From contig CM075184.1 in assembly GCA_037577475.1 (NCBI GenBank), positions 12,406,594-12,470,593 on the forward strand: a stretch of 64,000 nucleotides of DNA. Reading direction: 5' to 3'. Every line of letters starts with the position of its first letter. Position 1 is the first letter of the stretch. The notes beneath the pieces were generated by a model. The model made no database searches. It worked only from the letters and a program-made list of their open reading frames with translations, and was not told the origin of the DNA. The DNA comes from Chaunax sp. Z400. Lineage: Eukaryota > Chordata > Actinopteri > Lophiiformes > Chaunacidae. The position numbers and the translations under genes are program-made. Positions 61,188-64,000 of this stretch are shown in pieces.

Positions 61188-64000
61188 TTGATGTAAACCT
61201 TTTGAAATGTTTTTCCAAGTACGTTTTTAGAATCCAAAGATCTTTGACAAAACCACGCACGGGTGACAACCTCTCTGCGATTCATGATCTTGTGCAAAGC
61301 TGTGATTTTGCTCGGCACCAACTTGAGACTTTCACAATAAAAATATTGGTTATAAATATTTCAGGGGTACGGTGATCCACACATGACTTGCTCACTACAC
61401 AAACATGAAATGACACCAAGGTTGCAGACTGCTATACAGAATAACCTCCGGGCTAAATGGTCTCATTTCTCCTCATCCTCTCAGTGAAAGGAGGTAAATG
61501 CTTCTTTTCAGCCGGAGATCGTGTTGAAGTCAGGAAACTCTCTGAACTTGATAAAACAGCTGTTCAACCCCAGATGGGTGGCATACGCCTAAACAAATAC
61601 CCACCCAAACTTACACACATCCCACCATGTCTAAAGCTGCCAAGAGACACAGAACAGGCACAAGATGATGGCAGCCGGCTCGACGGAGTGGTGCTCACAA
61701 TCCTCTCTCTGTGACCGACTGCGCCCACACCCTTTCAGCACATGAAAAGTTCCTTTGACTGAATGAAGGCTGAGAGGCTCTGTGTGTGCATGAGTGATTG
61801 ATACTTTATGTGTGTGTGTGTGTGTGTCTCCCACGCACAGGTAAACCTAACACCCACAGCATGACAAATCGAGTGAAGATGACAACATCTGAGGGTAGAA
61901 ACAATGATAAAAGTTCATTCAGTGAATGGAACTGATCTGAAAATGCACTGCTAGAGCAAAAAGGATCAATTAAAACAACATTTCTACACGGGGAACAAGA
62001 TTCAAACTGAACCGTTTATAGTGAACAATGATGCTGAACAACCATCATTATACTGGAGAAGCTGCGGAGATTGTTAGCCTACATTGTCATTGCAGCATAA
62101 GCTACTTAACGACTGCACTACACCGTGATCTTCACCATTAGGAGGGCTTTCAGGTTAATTAATCACACGCTGGACGTCCTCCAAAAAGACGGCAGAGAAT
62201 AAATTCATGTCTGAGAGCTGCAGGATGTTGGAACTCCAGCAGGTACAGCGCAACCCAATGCAGGTTATTAATCAGCCCCTCATAATTAACGACAATGGCT
62301 GCTGCCAGGAATGAAACTCGCCATCTTACTGTTGAATTAAATATGAATTGTATATATTTCAGGCTTTTAAAACTAACAACTGACTGAGGAAGGAGCTGCC
62401 AAATTGTAAGGAATTGTAAAATGTGTATTAATATTAGTCTTTAGTCTGCTCATTGTGACGTTTGCACTCGTGGAAAAAGGCTTGAGCTGCTTTCTTTTGT
62501 CATTCTTAAATGTTCCAACTTCCTGTTCAACTTATTAAACTCAATCTAATTGATTAATGATGTTCCATCTTTTTCCTTCCTTCTCTAAAGCATAACTACT
62601 GTCTCTACATGTCTGTGGTTTGTCATCTTTATGTGTATGTAACAGTTTAGAGGAACAATTGTAAGATTATGCCTCAGTAGAAAATCGTCCAACAGGAGAT
62701 CCCGTTTTTCAAACCATCAAAAGAAAATGTCGCTTCAGAATATCAACATCAACTCCAACAATTCCAACTTTTCATTGCGGGTTTTGGACATTTAATGTGA
62801 CGTGTTGTGTGAAAACAAAAGACTCAGAATCAGACCCTGATTTAGAGAGTAAAAATAAAAACTGAGAATACAACCATTGGTCTTATTTTATTAGGAAATG
62901 TCTGTAATATGCCCCCCGGGGCTGCAAAAATAGTTCAGTGTCTAACAGAGCCTTGCACTCATTAGTCCAGGCTCATCTGACAAGCCCAGCCTGCATGTGC
63001 CATAATCCTATGCAGCTGCTACGACCGACAGCAGACACCATGACAGGAGCTCACAGAACCAAAATAGCTGAAGTTTGAGGAAAATGTTCAGGGGAAAAGT
63101 CGTCACTGTGGCCTCACTGGGCCATTCTTTCAAGGTTTTTCTTACCAGGCCTGGGGAAAATACTTCTTTGCTTACAGTACGGTGCCTAAACCTAACATCA
63201 ATACGCTCACTGCCATTTGCTGCTGTCATGCTGTAGTTATAAAAGACATGCACTGAAACACAGTAGCTTGGCTAATGTAGGTTTTCTGTATGCAGTGAAC
63301 GTCTGAACAATGTCACAGTGTCCTGAAGAACATGACCTACTGTGGCTGCAGTCCAGCAGAACATAAATATTACAGAATGTGTCGTGAAGCAAGAATAATA
63401 TTCATACAACCTTCACTTCTAAGTCTTTTTGGCTGTTTTTCTGCTGCTCCTAGAAAGGCTTTACTGGTGTATGAGAGATTATTTGCTTGTTCAATGGCCG
63501 GCCCACTGCAATACCCTACAAACCCATAGTCACACATTTAAATAGCCTAAGAAATGTGTGCAGAAATGTTTAGTTAAATGGTTTTATAAAGTCTCAATCT
63601 CTTTTCATACTTTGCTCACTTGGTGTTAGCGCCATGGAAACTGAGAGGGAAAAGACTGCTCTCCCAGAGGTCATTTAGCCTGAGCATCATTCAATCTCAG
63701 CAGAACAGGGAGGCCTGGAGAGCACAGCAGCACCACAGAAAATTTGACATTTTGCATTTTGTTCTATTAGGAGCTTCCGGTGTTCTATTTTCAAAAAGTA
63801 AGCCACAGGAAAAGTAGAAGTATGTGCCTCCAGACACATCTCCAGACAAACATAAGAATATTATTGATGCACGGTCCCTCAGGTTACATTAAGTCTCAGA
63901 GGAGTCATCAAACAAGGAAGTATGGACAGCTTTATGGCCTCTTGGCACTACAACTTTTTCTAACTCCCAGAATGTTTTCAGCTTTTGTTTGACATGAAGG
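61188..64000. other. Intronic sequence to the window end, nothing specific recognised
   Basis: AT-rich, no recognisable repeat beyond a short TG run near 61809. No signal-peptide exon of neogenin found. Confidence 0.45.

Larger units (their letters stand above)
12264..64000 (-). other. neo1: Intron upstream of the Ig1 exon (3' part of neogenin intron 1, incomplete)
   Basis: In neogenin and DCC genes the Ig1 exon usually follows the signal-peptide exon after a very long intron. No minus-strand open frame in these 51.7 kb begins with a convincing signal peptide ending at a phase 1 donor, so exon 1 is inferred to lie beyond position 64000. No host exon on the plus strand was recognised either. 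Confidence 0.72.

Noticed and set aside
1..64000. A novel multi-gene system such as a defence island or biosynthetic cluster
   Set aside because: The window is vertebrate intronic DNA with one host exon; no gene cluster is present.

Overview
The window looks like nuclear DNA of a ray-finned (teleost-like) fish. It is almost entirely non-coding, with many microsatellites, degenerate transposon fragments of kinds common in fish genomes, and one unmistakable vertebrate coding exon. No bacterial or viral gene organisation is present, and the short open frames scattered through it are chance ORFs or repeat-derived. The species cannot be named from the sequence alone.

The only host coding sequence I can support is one exon on the minus strand at 11940-12263. 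It encodes the first immunoglobulin domain of neogenin (neo1), the netrin/RGM receptor of the DCC family. It is flanked by a good acceptor and a good donor and is phase 1 at both ends. Transcription runs from high to low coordinates. So 12264-64000 is most simply the 3' part of a very large first intron (at least 51.7 kb), and 1-11939 is the 5' part of the next intron (at least 11.9 kb). I see neither the signal-peptide exon nor the second Ig exon in the window.

The introns hold: three tRNA-derived SINE copies of one family (about 1.79, 27.0 and 57.6 kb); a 3' fragment of an L2-type LINE (14.3-14.8 kb); a decayed 3' end of an L1/Tx1-type LINE ORF2 (57.1-57.5 kb); a PIF/Harbinger-like non-autonomous family in four pieces (42.9, 43.05, 46.4 and 58.6 kb), two of them apparently nested; a TTAA-flanked piggyBac-like element (60.64-61.18 kb); a second MITE-like element (4.55-5.0 kb); a dispersed repeat in two copies (9.4 and 26.85 kb), one of them interrupted by a SINE; a Tc1-like fragment (21.67 kb); long CA, TA, GA and CT arrays; a 23-bp minisatellite; and several G-runs. 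The rest is single-copy-looking intronic DNA in which I recognise nothing specific.

I found no new multi-gene system. The observations most worth a check are a GC-rich island at 31.0-31.16 kb with a phase-compatible splice donor (possible alternative first exon of neo1), the nested Harbinger-like copies, the L1-type remnant beside a SINE, and the exact palindrome abutting the piggyBac-like element.
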